A stretch of 17,452 nucleotides of DNA, from the NCBI GenBank assembly GCA_910589595.1, contig CAJUTM010000037.1:1-17452 (forward strand), in the 5' to 3' direction. This stretch comes from an uncultured Eubacterium sp. GTDB lineage: Bacteria; Bacillota; Clostridia; Lachnospirales; Lachnospiraceae. Positions 7,452 to 14,869 of this stretch are shown here, one piece after another. Every line of letters begins with the position of its first letter. Within the stretch, counting starts at the first letter, position 1. The notes below the pieces were generated by a model. That model made no database searches. It was not told the origin of the DNA and saw only the letters and a program-made list of their open reading frames with translations. A program made the translations under genes and the position numbers.

Positions 7452-8056
7452 AATCTGTCTTCCTTTCTGACAGCGGCAACAAAGGCCGCCATTTTTAATT
7501 TATCTTTTACTCCGTCCGTTTCAATGCCGGAACTGACATCAACCGCAAAAGGATAAAGCATATTTACCGCATTCTCCACATTGTCGGGCGAGAGGCCTCC
7601 GGCGAGAAAATACGGCCTGCGGATGTTCCGCACCAGCTCCCAGTCAAATACGGAGCCCGTCCCCGCTCCGGAATCAAGCAAAATATAGTCTGCACTGCTG
7701 TTGCCGGCGTCAGCAATATCCGCCGCAGACTGAATGCGAAAAGCCCTGATAAGCGGCTTGTCAGTGAGCTGCCGCAGTTTCTTTATATATTCCCCGCTTT
7801 CAACGCCGTGAAGCTGGGCCATGTCTATCGTACCATCGTTTAACAATCCGGCAACTGTTTGCGGATTTTCGTCGACAAACACGCCAACGGCCCGAATATC
7901 CGGAGAAAGCAATTTTTTTAACTCTGCCGCCTGTTCCGGTGCGAGATAACGGCTGCTTTTTCTGGCAAATACAAAACCGACATATTCCGGCTTTAATTCG
8001 TTAGCCACATCAATATCGCAGGCTCTGGAAAGACCGCATAATTTTATTTTTGTCAT
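7448..8056 (-). CDS. trpF: Phosphoribosylanthranilate isomerase
   Basis: TrpF performs the Amadori rearrangement of N-(5-phosphoribosyl)anthranilate to CdRP. At 202 residues it is a normal single-domain TIM barrel. The general base C7 (KLCGLSR) and general acid D128 (ILLDSGAGTGS) are present. The phosphate-binding end is seen in LAGGLSPDNV and VDVSSGIE. A GAGGA ribosome site lies about eight bases before the ATG. It is separated from trpC by 27 bases, the widest gap in the operon, and overlaps trpB by four bases. TrpF and TrpC are separate proteins here, unlike the fused form in enteric bacteria. Confidence 0.97.
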   Translation of the reverse strand: MTKIKLCGLSRACDIDVANELKPEYVGFVFARKSSRYLAPEQAAELKKLLSPDIRAVGVFVDENPQTVAGLLNDGTIDMAQLHGVESGEYIKKLRQLTDKPLIRAFRIQSAADIADAGNSSADYILLDSGAGTGSVFDWELVRNIRRPYFLAGGLSPDNVENAVNMLYPFAVDVSSGIETDGVKDKLKMAAFVAAVRKEDRL

Positions 8057-8083
8057 ATACTATCCTCTATTCTGCACGCTTTT

Positions 8084-8866
8084 TCATACTACGCCCCGCA
8101 GCTGTGCAAGCTTCGCCTTTTTATTTTCCGCCCTCATCAGCGTTTCGCCAATGAGTACGGCGTCCGCGCCAATCTGCCGCAGTTTTTCCACGTCTGCGGC
8201 GTCGCTCACACCGCTCTCGGAAACGAACAGCACATCGCTGGGTATGCGTTCGCGAAGTCTGCGGCTGTTGCCGGTATCCACCGAAAAATCCCTGAGATTG
8301 CGGTTGTTGACACCGATAATGCGGGCACCGGCGCGTAACGCCATTTCCACTTCTCTTTCCTCGTGCGCCTCGACCAGAGCAGACAGTCCCAGTTCGTCAC
8401 AGATACTTATATACTCTCTGATTTTGTCCTCATTCAGAATAGCACAGATAAGCAGTACCGCCGAAGCGCCGAGCGCCCTTGCTTCATAAATCATATATTC
8501 GTCCACGGTAAAATCCTTGCGCAGGCAGGGAATGGAAACGCGGGCGGCAATCTCCTCTAAATACCTGTCGCTTCCGAGAAACCATTTGGGCTCAGTCAAC
8601 ACGGAGATGGCGTCTGCGCCTGCCGCTTCATATTCTTTTGCGATTTGCATATAGGCAAAGTCAGGCGCTATCAGTCCTTTCGAGGGAGAGGCTTTTTTGC
8701 ACTCACAGATAAATGAAATCCCCTCTTTTCCCAGCGCATGTTCAAAGGCGAAATTACCTCTGGGAAGCAGCAGGGCCTGCCGTTTGATTTGTTCGGGCGG
8801 TATTCTTCTTTTTGCTTTTTCTGTACGCTCTACCGCATAGGCAGCAAGCTGGTCAAGTATTGTCAT
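8084..8866 (-). CDS. trpC: Indole-3-glycerol phosphate synthase
   Basis: TrpC closes the indole ring, converting CdRP to indole-3-glycerol phosphate with loss of CO2. The 260-residue length is standard. E55 and K57 in the CECKKASPSKG signature, K117 in LRKDF, E166 in VEAHEE and N187 in GVNNRNL correspond to the known catalytic set of the family (Glu51, Lys53, Lys110, Glu159 and Asn180 in Sulfolobus). SESGVSDAADV and VLIGETLM form the phosphate site. The start overlaps the trpD stop by four bases (ATGA), so it is probably translated by coupling. Confidence 0.97.
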   Translation of the reverse strand: MTILDQLAAYAVERTEKAKRRIPPEQIKRQALLLPRGNFAFEHALGKEGISFICECKKASPSKGLIAPDFAYMQIAKEYEAAGADAISVLTEPKWFLGSDRYLEEIAARVSIPCLRKDFTVDEYMIYEARALGASAVLLICAILNEDKIREYISICDELGLSALVEAHEEREVEMALRAGARIIGVNNRNLRDFSVDTGNSRRLRERIPSDVLFVSESGVSDAADVEKLRQIGADAVLIGETLMRAENKKAKLAQLRGVV

Positions 8867-9894
8867 TGCTCCACCTCCGGACGATTGCTGACTTCAATCA
8901 GCTTATGAAGAGTTTCTAACGCTTTGCCGGAATCAATTATTTCTGCGGCCAGTGCGATACCGGATTTGATATCGTCCGCTTTGCCACCAATACAGAGAGA
9001 AGCGCCGGCATTGAGCAGAACCGCATTTCGCTTGTGGCCTTTTTCCCCATTGAGGATGGAGAGAACGATGTCTGCGTTTTCCTTGGGAGCGCCTCCTCGC
9101 AAATCCTCTTTCGTACAACGCTCAAATCCGAAATCTTCCGGCGCAATTACATAAGATTTGAACCATCCGTCGCGGATTTCGCAAATCTTAGTCGGCGCGC
9201 TCATTGATATCTCGTCCAGTTTATCCTGACCGTAAACAACCATGCCGCGCTTAATTCCAAGATTAATCAGCACCTGTGCCAGCGGTTCTACAAGATAATC
9301 GTCATAAACGCCGAGCAGCTGCATTGACGGTGTCGCAGGATTTGTGAGCGGCCCGAGAATATTAAACACCGTCCGGAAACCGAGTTCCTTGCGGATAGCT
9401 CCCACATATTTCATAGAAGTGTGATATTTCTGTGCAAAAAAGAAGCACATGCCTGCCTCGCGCAGAAGTTCGACACATCTCGCAGGACTTTGCTGAATGT
9501 TTACCCCGAGAGCCTCCAAACAATCCGCCGTTCCACATTGGGAGGAAGCCGCGCGGTTGCCGTGTTTGGCAACTTTCATTCCGGCTGCCGCTGCAACGAG
9601 CGCCGACGTCGTAGAAATATTAAAACTGTGGGCATTGTCCCCGCCTGTTCCGACAATCTCAAAAAGTTCCATGTCTGTTTCCACTTTCGTCGCATGTGCC
9701 CTCATCGCAGCTGCACAGCCGGCAATCTCGTCCGTCGTCTCGGCTCTGGCGCTCTTCGTGGAAAGGGCGGCAAGAAAGGCGGCGTTCTGCGTCGGCGACG
9801 TCTCACCGCTCATAATTTCATTCATAACGGTATATGCCTCATCATAAGTGAGGTCTTCTTTATTGACAATTTTTACAATCGCTTCTTTAACCAT
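8863..9894 (-). CDS. trpD: Anthranilate phosphoribosyltransferase
   Basis: TrpD transfers phosphoribose from PRPP to anthranilate. The 343-residue length is normal. The PRPP loop GTGGD is at 82-86, FNISTTSA follows at 91-98, and the KHGNRAASSQCGTAD signature starts at 110. The metal-binding acidic motif DEIS lies in KLDEISMSAP. It starts three bases after the trpG stop, with AAGGAGAG in the trpG end as ribosome site. TrpD and TrpG are separate, not fused as in E. coli. Confidence 0.97.
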   Translation of the reverse strand: MVKEAIVKIVNKEDLTYDEAYTVMNEIMSGETSPTQNAAFLAALSTKSARAETTDEIAGCAAAMRAHATKVETDMELFEIVGTGGDNAHSFNISTTSALVAAAAGMKVAKHGNRAASSQCGTADCLEALGVNIQQSPARCVELLREAGMCFFFAQKYHTSMKYVGAIRKELGFRTVFNILGPLTNPATPSMQLLGVYDDYLVEPLAQVLINLGIKRGMVVYGQDKLDEISMSAPTKICEIRDGWFKSYVIAPEDFGFERCTKEDLRGGAPKENADIVLSILNGEKGHKRNAVLLNAGASLCIGGKADDIKSGIALAAEIIDSGKALETLHKLIEVSNRPEVEQ

Positions 9895-9897
9895 AAT

Positions 9898-10467
9898 CTA
9901 TCTCTCCTTTATAAAATTTTCTAACATCTGTTTTCCGTGCGGCGTCATTATGCTTTCAGGGTGAAACTGCACGCCGTAGACAGGATATTCCCTGTGCTGT
10001 ACCGCCATGATTTCACCATCTGTAGTGGCGGCGGTCACTTTTAATTCCTCCGACATGGTTCCGGCGTCCGCCGCCAGAGAGTGATAGCGGGCCACGGGAG
10101 CAATTTCGGGGCACCCCTGAAAGAGCGGACAGTCCATGTCAAATTTTACATCCGACTGCTTACCGTGCATCAATTCTTTAGCATAGGTGATGACTGTACC
10201 AAAGGCGGCGCAAATCGCCTGATGGCCGAGACAGACGCCCAGAATTGGAATGTCTCTGCCAAGTGTGCGGACGACTTCGATAATCACCCCTGCCCCCTCC
10301 GGCCTGCCCGGGCCGGGGGAAAGAATCATGCGCTCGGGCTGAAGTGTGCGGATTTCCTCTACCGTCATTTCATCATTGCGTATAACCCTGATATCCGAAT
10401 CTATCTCGCCGATTAGCTGATAGAGGTTATAAGAAAAACTGTCATAATTGTCTATCAAAAGAATCAT
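9898..10467 (-). CDS. trpG: Anthranilate synthase component II (glutamine amidotransferase)
   Basis: TrpG hydrolyses glutamine and feeds ammonia to TrpE. I start it at 10467 (MILLIDNYDSF, 189 residues), because this is the family start and the ATG overlaps the trpE stop by four bases. A longer in-frame start at 10527 would add 20 residues with no family support. The class I triad is complete: C79 in GVCLGHQ, and H169 and E171 in QFHPES. The oxyanion region SPGPGRP is at 50-56. In many Firmicutes this subunit also serves p-aminobenzoate synthase for folate. No pab gene is present here, but its position inside the trp operon does not exclude sharing. Confidence 0.96.
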   Translation of the reverse strand: MILLIDNYDSFSYNLYQLIGEIDSDIRVIRNDEMTVEEIRTLQPERMILSPGPGRPEGAGVIIEVVRTLGRDIPILGVCLGHQAICAAFGTVITYAKELMHGKQSDVKFDMDCPLFQGCPEIAPVARYHSLAADAGTMSEELKVTAATTDGEIMAVQHREYPVYGVQFHPESIMTPHGKQMLENFIKER

Positions 10468-11930
10468 AATCCCGCCTCCTCTGCCAGCTCCAATGCTTTC
10501 AGCACCGATTTTGCCTTGTTCAGACATTCCTCGTATTCCTTTTCGGGAACGGAATCGGCGACGACTCCGGCCCCGCTTCTGACAAATACCTTGCCATTTT
10601 TCTTATAGGCAATGCGTATCGCGATACACGTGTCCATATTTCCCGTGAAATCGATATAGCCAATGGCGCCGCCATATATGCCCCGCTTGTTATTTTCAAG
10701 TTCTCCAATTAACTGACAGGCTCTGACTTTCGGAGCGCCGGAGAGCGTTCCCGCCGGCAATACCGCTTCTATTGCGTCGAGCGCGTCGTGACTATCGCTA
10801 ATCTCTCCGCGAACAGTGGAACCAATGTGCATGACGTGGGAGAAGCGTTCGATTGAATGCAGCTTCTCGACCTCAACGGAGCCGAACTTACTTATTTTGC
10901 CGAGGTCATTTCGTCCCAAATCTACAAGCATGTTGTGTTCTGCAAGTTCTTTTTCATCTGCCAGCAGTTCCTTTTCCAACGCCCTGTCCTCTTCATCGTT
11001 TTTCCCCCGCGCTCTCGTACCGGCAAGCGGGAACGTGTGCAGTATGCCGTTTTCCAATTTGACGAGCGTTTCCGGAGAAGCCCCCGCAACTTCTACATCC
11101 ATCCCTGAAAAATAAAACATATACAGGGATGGATTGATTGTGCGGAGCACACGGTAAGTGTTCAGCAGGCTTCCCTCAAAGGGGGCGCTGAGACGGTTGG
11201 AAAGCACAATCTGAAAAATGTCGCCCTCACGGATATAATGCTTCGCTTTCTCTACCATGCCGCAAAATTCTTTTTTATTGAATAAAGGTTTGACTTCGCC
11301 CAGCAGCCTGCCATCCGTCTCATTTTTCTTTTCACCGTGATTAAGAAGCTGAACAAGCTGCCGCAGTTCCATAACCGCTTTTTTATATCCCACTTCTATA
11401 TCATCGAGCGGCATATTTACAATGAGAATGAGCTTTTGCCGGAGATGGTCAAAGGCAATTACCTTATCGAACAACATCAAATCAACATCTTTAAAATTCT
11501 CGCTGTCTTCCACATTACATTTTACTTTCGGCTCGCTGTATCCTAGATAATCATAGGAAAAGTATCCGACGAGTCCTCCCGTGAACGAAGGAAGATAATC
11601 AAAGCGGGGACTTCTGTAATCATCAAGTATCTGACGCAGATAAGCCGCCGGATTATCCGTTTTAAACTTGAGATTACCGATTTTCATTTCGCCGTCGATA
11701 CAGGTAATTTCCATCTTCGGCTCAAACCCGAGAAATGTATAGCGCCCCCATGTCTCGTTTGCCTGTGCGGACTCGAGCATATAACAATGCGTCGATACAT
11801 TTTTCAATATTTTCATCGTCTCGATTGGTGTGGTGAAGTCCGACAGCAGCTCGCAGCTTACCGGAAGCACGGTATAATCTCCGCTTGCCGCCACTTTTCC
11901 GACTTCACTGAAGTCAGGTGAAATTTTCAT
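10464..11930 (-). CDS. trpE: Anthranilate synthase component I
   Basis: TrpE makes anthranilate from chorismate and ammonia and is the committed, feedback-inhibited step. The 488-residue length is typical. The N-terminal tryptophan-binding element is seen as MLESAQ (51-56) followed by WGRYTFLGFEP. The chorismate-binding domain carries IREGDIFQ (233-240), LAGTRARG (302-309), AEHNMLVDLGRND (330-342) and GTLSGAPK (394-401). It is the first gene after the T-box leader, with a GGGAGG ribosome site. Nothing in the sequence suggests it has lost feedback control. Confidence 0.97.
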   Translation of the reverse strand: MKISPDFSEVGKVAASGDYTVLPVSCELLSDFTTPIETMKILKNVSTHCYMLESAQANETWGRYTFLGFEPKMEITCIDGEMKIGNLKFKTDNPAAYLRQILDDYRSPRFDYLPSFTGGLVGYFSYDYLGYSEPKVKCNVEDSENFKDVDLMLFDKVIAFDHLRQKLILIVNMPLDDIEVGYKKAVMELRQLVQLLNHGEKKNETDGRLLGEVKPLFNKKEFCGMVEKAKHYIREGDIFQIVLSNRLSAPFEGSLLNTYRVLRTINPSLYMFYFSGMDVEVAGASPETLVKLENGILHTFPLAGTRARGKNDEEDRALEKELLADEKELAEHNMLVDLGRNDLGKISKFGSVEVEKLHSIERFSHVMHIGSTVRGEISDSHDALDAIEAVLPAGTLSGAPKVRACQLIGELENNKRGIYGGAIGYIDFTGNMDTCIAIRIAYKKNGKVFVRSGAGVVADSVPEKEYEECLNKAKSVLKALELAEEAGL

Positions 11931-11986
11931 ATTCGTTTACCTCCCTATCAAAATACTTCTTTGACATTCTGCCAAAGGAGTAAAAT

Positions 11987-12027
11987 AAAAAACGCCCCTG
12001 ACAGAATAATACTCTCTGTCAAGGACG
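11987..12027 (-). terminator. T-box terminator in the trp leader
   Basis: In the minus-strand RNA a 13-bp stem (12015-12027 with 11993-12005, including two G-U pairs) is followed by six U (11992-11987). It is the intrinsic terminator that forms when tRNA-Trp is charged. It lies about 57 bases before trpE. Confidence 0.93.
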
Positions 12028-12295
12028 AATACTGTACAATCATTGAAAGTACGACACTATCCGCGGTGCCACCTTGAATTCACGGTATGACCCGTGCGCT
12101 TAGCAGGATACCTACATATCCCCGGCAAATGACGTCTGCCTGCAACGTCGCAGAATACTCTGTGCTAATCACATTTGACTGCGCCCTCAGCGGTCCATTT
12201 GACAACTTGTTTCTCACCTGATTCTCAGCATCACAGGCTCTCTGTAAAGGCATCATTGCCGTTATCTCCGCTTCAACGGTTTCATGTATTAAATT
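11987..12295 (-). ncRNA. T-box riboswitch leader, tRNA-Trp specific
   Basis: The conserved T-box sequence AAGGTGGCACCGCGG is perfect at 12075-12061. Stem I elements are visible upstream, including AGAGAGCC, GCTGAGAA and GGTGAGA. In the proximal part, CAAATGGACC presents UGG at 12197-12195 as the specifier codon, which pairs with the tRNA-Trp anticodon. The antiterminator bulge UGGC is complementary to GCCA, the expected end of bacterial tRNA-Trp (discriminator G). Uncharged tRNA-Trp should bind both sites and block the terminator, so the operon is expressed when tryptophan is short. The 5' end is set from the promoter just upstream and is approximate. Confidence 0.93.
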
Positions 12296-12301
12296 GTAGT
12301 T

Positions 12302-12330
12302 ATTGTAGCACTGTGTTTTACCGTTGTCAA
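12302..12330 (-). promoter_or_regulatory. trp operon promoter
   Basis: A consensus -35 TTGACA (12330-12325) and a -10 TACAAT (12307-12302) are separated by exactly 17 bases on the minus strand. The predicted start near 12295 is where the T-box leader begins. There is one mismatch in total, so the basal promoter should be strong and control is left to the T-box. Confidence 0.88.
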
Positions 12331-12352
12331 TACGTTTCTTCTTTTTTGTCTC

Positions 12353-12781
12353 CTATTTTTTCCCCTGAAGTATCTGCCATTTACGGATAATAGCCTCCCT
12401 TGCCTGTTGCGGCTCGGACACATCCATTACCGCCTGCTCCATAGGGCACATACCGGTTCCTGCCCGATTAATAATATGCCTCACTGACAAATCATACTCG
12501 GGATGAACTCCGTATCGGAAAAGTGTTTCGATTGCCCCGTTACTCATAACGGGTGCATAAACTTCTTTTATTCCCAATAGGACGTAGAGAAATGCCGCCG
12601 CTTTTCCGACTACTTTATCTGCCGCACAAAATCCCTGTAACTCCGTCCCAGCTTCCAGCCAATCGAGCAGCGGTTTCACACCGCGCTCCATGGTTGTGTA
12701 AACCTCACCGGACTGGCACAGAACACAGGTATAATGATTCTTTTCCAGTAGTTCTTTTGCTTTCTGCGTATTAGCTTTCAT
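12353..12781 (-). CDS. DUF1893 family protein, cytidine-deaminase-like fold
   Basis: This 142-residue protein matches DUF1893: KAKELLEKNHYTCVLCQSGEVYTTMERGVKPLL, then AADKVVGKAAAFLYVLLGIKEVYAPVMSNGAIETL. As I recall, the structural prototype (TM1506 of Thermotoga maritima) has a deaminase-like fold without the full zinc site. Here I also see no HxE...PCxxC motif, so hydrolytic deaminase activity is doubtful and the function is unknown. NRAGTGMCPMEQAV near residues 105-118 is the family's C-terminal motif. Its ATG overlaps the end of the ECF S-component gene by 11 bases, so the two are almost certainly translated together. Confidence 0.85.
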   Translation of the reverse strand: MKANTQKAKELLEKNHYTCVLCQSGEVYTTMERGVKPLLDWLEAGTELQGFCAADKVVGKAAAFLYVLLGIKEVYAPVMSNGAIETLFRYGVHPEYDLSVRHIINRAGTGMCPMEQAVMDVSEPQQAREAIIRKWQILQGKK

Positions 12782-13343
12782 GTTCCACCGCTTTCTCTAC
12801 ACCGGCGACAATGAGCGGCAGCAATAGCAACTGAAGAATGATACCAAAGATTCCGGTACTTATACTGTACCAGATGGAAGCCACTTTTATCCCCGCATTC
12901 CCAATCACACAGACAGATACGAGAATGGCTGCTGCTTTTACCGCACGCCCCGCCATCTGCACAAACAGCACTTTGGCAATGGTCGGCAGTTTCACATTTC
13001 TTAACAGTCCCGCCGTCAGTCCGTAAACACCGAGTTCAATCACCATAAATGGCAGCATAACGCCCACCGGCATACCAGTCAGCGCAAAACTGATAACGGG
13101 CGCCAGAAGCCCCGCAATTCCTCCCGCATATTTTCCCGCCAACAAACCAACGAGAATAACCGGCAGATGCATTGGCAAAAGCGCTTCCCCCAGACCTGTT
13201 CCAACACCGGATACAAGCCCCATTACATGAAATACCTGCGGCAGAACAACGGCCGCCAAAACCGCCAGAAATGTTGCCACCGCCTGAGTTTTTACAGACA
13301 GCTCCTGTCTTTTTATTGTATGTACTGTAATTGAATTTGTCAT
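12771..13343 (-). CDS. ECF transporter S component, substrate unknown
   Basis: This is a small integral membrane protein of about 190 residues with five or six hydrophobic segments. It begins with TQAVATFLAVLAAVVLPQVFHV, followed by GEALLPMHLPVILVGLLAGKYAGGIAGLLAPVISF, the usual conserved stretch of vitamin-type ECF S components. These proteins capture a vitamin or related small molecule and use a shared EcfA-EcfA'-EcfT module, which is not in this window. I start it at 13343 because GGAGG lies six bases upstream; the in-frame ATG at 13355 overlaps that site. Substrate cannot be read from the sequence. It sits 30 bases after the aldo/keto reductase and overlaps the DUF1893 gene. Confidence 0.85.
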   Translation of the reverse strand: MTNSITVHTIKRQELSVKTQAVATFLAVLAAVVLPQVFHVMGLVSGVGTGLGEALLPMHLPVILVGLLAGKYAGGIAGLLAPVISFALTGMPVGVMLPFMVIELGVYGLTAGLLRNVKLPTIAKVLFVQMAGRAVKAAAILVSVCVIGNAGIKVASIWYSISTGIFGIILQLLLLPLIVAGVEKAVEHES

Positions 13344-13373
13344 AATAACCTCCATTTCATTGTTTTTACTGCA

Positions 13374-14504
13374 TTAGCTCAGCTTACTTGAAAAATCTTC
13401 CATAGCCTCCGAAATCTTAATCTGCTGCGGGCAGACTTTCTCACATTGGCGACAGTGCAGACATGCGTTCGGCCATTTATCCTTGTCTACTTTGCTTAAC
13501 GCCATCGGTGCGAAGAAACCTCCGTCGGACAGGGTATGCTCATTATAGAGAGAAATCAGGTACGGAATATCGAGTTTCTGCGGACAATATTCGGTACAAT
13601 AACGACATGAAGTACATGGCAATGTTTTTTTCATCAACATCGCTTCAACAATTTCCGCCAGCGTATCCATTTCCACTTTATTTAACGGCTTCACCGTTTC
13701 GAAAGTCTGAATATTTTCTGTCAACTGCTCCATATTGGACATTCCCGACAAAATCATCGTCACTTCCGGCAACGACTGTAAGAAGCGGAACGCCCATGCA
13801 GGTACTGTCTCTTCCGGCCGCAGCGCTTTCAACTTTTCCTCATGCGCCGGCTCAAGCGACGCCAATTTCCCGCCGCGCAGCGGTTCCATTACCCATACGG
13901 GAATGTGATACTCGTTCAGCAGGCCAACCTTTCTCTCGTCGTCCTGAAAAGTCCAGTCAAGATAATTCAACTGCAACTGGCAAAATTCCATGTCTGAGCC
14001 ATAGGCTTCAAGGAAACGTTTTAGTACTTCATATTGACCGTGACAGGAAAAACCAAGGTGCCGGATACGCCCGTTTTTCTTTTGCTCCATAAGATAGTCG
14101 TAAATGCCGAAGCGGGGATTAAGGTAAGCATCAATGTTCATCTCGCACACGTTGTGAAAAAGGTAAAAATCAAAATAATCTACCTTGCACTTGCGGAGCT
14201 GTTCCTCAAAAATGCTCTTCACTTTCGGCATATTTAACAAATCATAACCGGGGAATTTCGTCGCCAGATAATAACTGTCACGCGGATACTTTGACAACTC
14301 CTCCCCTATGACCGTTTCCGAATTGCCATTGTGGTATCCCCATGCGGTGTCGTAATAGTTAATCCCCTGCTTCATGGCGCAGGCAATCATTTCCCGCACC
14401 TGCGCGACATCAATGTCCGCGTCGCCTTTTGACCCGTACGGCAGCCTCATGCACCCCAGTCCGAGGGCAGAAAGCTGTTTCCCATGAAATTCATTGTAAA
14501 CCAT
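13374..14504 (-). CDS. Aldo/keto reductase with C-terminal two-cluster ferredoxin domain
   Basis: The N-terminal part (about 1-285) is an aldo/keto reductase barrel. The catalytic tetrad is complete: D52 and Y57 in YDTAWGYHNG, K83 in LATKF, and H117 in LFHN. The C-terminal part carries two CxxCxxCxxxCP motifs, C297/C300/C303/C307 and C348/C351/C354/C358, which should bind two [4Fe-4S] clusters. This fused form is common in anaerobes; its natural substrates are mostly unknown, and electrons may come from ferredoxin-type carriers as well as NADPH. A strong AAAGGAGG precedes the ATG. It is the first gene of the reductase-ECF-DUF1893 operon. The substrate may be linked to what the ECF component imports, but that is inference. 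Confidence 0.92.
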   Translation of the reverse strand: MVYNEFHGKQLSALGLGCMRLPYGSKGDADIDVAQVREMIACAMKQGINYYDTAWGYHNGNSETVIGEELSKYPRDSYYLATKFPGYDLLNMPKVKSIFEEQLRKCKVDYFDFYLFHNVCEMNIDAYLNPRFGIYDYLMEQKKNGRIRHLGFSCHGQYEVLKRFLEAYGSDMEFCQLQLNYLDWTFQDDERKVGLLNEYHIPVWVMEPLRGGKLASLEPAHEEKLKALRPEETVPAWAFRFLQSLPEVTMILSGMSNMEQLTENIQTFETVKPLNKVEMDTLAEIVEAMLMKKTLPCTSCRYCTEYCPQKLDIPYLISLYNEHTLSDGGFFAPMALSKVDKDKWPNACLHCRQCEKVCPQQIKISEAMEDFSSKLS

Positions 14505-14579
14505 TTAGCCATCCTCCTTTGCTCTTAACTGTCTGTTACTTCGAAACTACACCTGCCAATATACTATTGTTATATTATA

Positions 14580-14782
14580 TGATGTCAGGGTCAAAAGGTC
14601 AAAATGCCGTTCATGCTTGCATGATAAGGCTTGTGACCTTGAGACCCGCCAAATATGAGAAAGTAGCGATTTACGCAGTAAATCGGCGGATTTCGAATGT
14701 TTGAAGAATTGCGGGAGTTGTGAAACAACGGAGCAATTCACATCATTTGTTGTGGGCAAAGTACCTTTTGACCCCAACATCA
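14580..14782. repeat. 203-bp MITE-like element with 20-bp terminal inverted repeats
   Basis: The left end TGATGTCAGGGTCAAAAGGT (14580-14599) is matched by the reverse complement of 14763-14782, TGATGTTGGGGTCAAAAGGT, 18 of 20 identical. Inside are several perfect hairpins: TCATGC/GCATGA (14611-14624), CGATTTAC/GTAAATCG (14667-14685) nested in a CCGCC/GGCGG stem, and GAATTGC/GCAATTC (14706-14739) enclosing GTTG/CAAC. The flanks are AT-rich and no clear target-site duplication can be assigned. It encodes no transposase. The minus strand is open across most of it, but the protein read there is a translation of the repeat. It probably moved through a transposase elsewhere; its many hairpins would also make a folded RNA if transcribed. 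Confidence 0.8.
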
Positions 14783-14839
14783 TTATATATGATTTCTCTC
14801 ATATGTTAAATACTTTTCATGAATAATTGGCAATACTTT

Positions 14840-14865
14840 ACAGGCATGGCAAAACCATGCTCTGT
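14840..14865 (-). terminator. Hairpin just after the esterase gene, weak terminator candidate
   Basis: ACAG plus GCATGG (14840-14849) pairs with CCATGC plus CTGT (14855-14865) with one bulged base, giving a 10-bp stem with a five-base loop. It begins four bases after the esterase stop codon. There is no T-run after it on the minus strand, so termination may be inefficient or the hairpin may protect the 3' end of the mRNA. Confidence 0.4.
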
Positions 14866-14869
14866 CCAA

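Noticed and set aside
9421..9924. A 167-codon plus-strand frame opposite trpD
   Set aside because: It is antisense to a conserved gene and no homology can be seen.
13463..14092. A 209-codon plus-strand frame opposite the aldo/keto reductase
   Set aside because: It is a shadow of a gene with a complete catalytic tetrad and two cluster motifs, and its own sequence has no recognisable domain.
14547..14783. A 78-codon minus-strand frame covering the MITE-like element
   Set aside because: It starts in one inverted end and reads through the hairpins, so it is the repeat in translation and not a gene. Similar spurious proteins would appear wherever the element is present.
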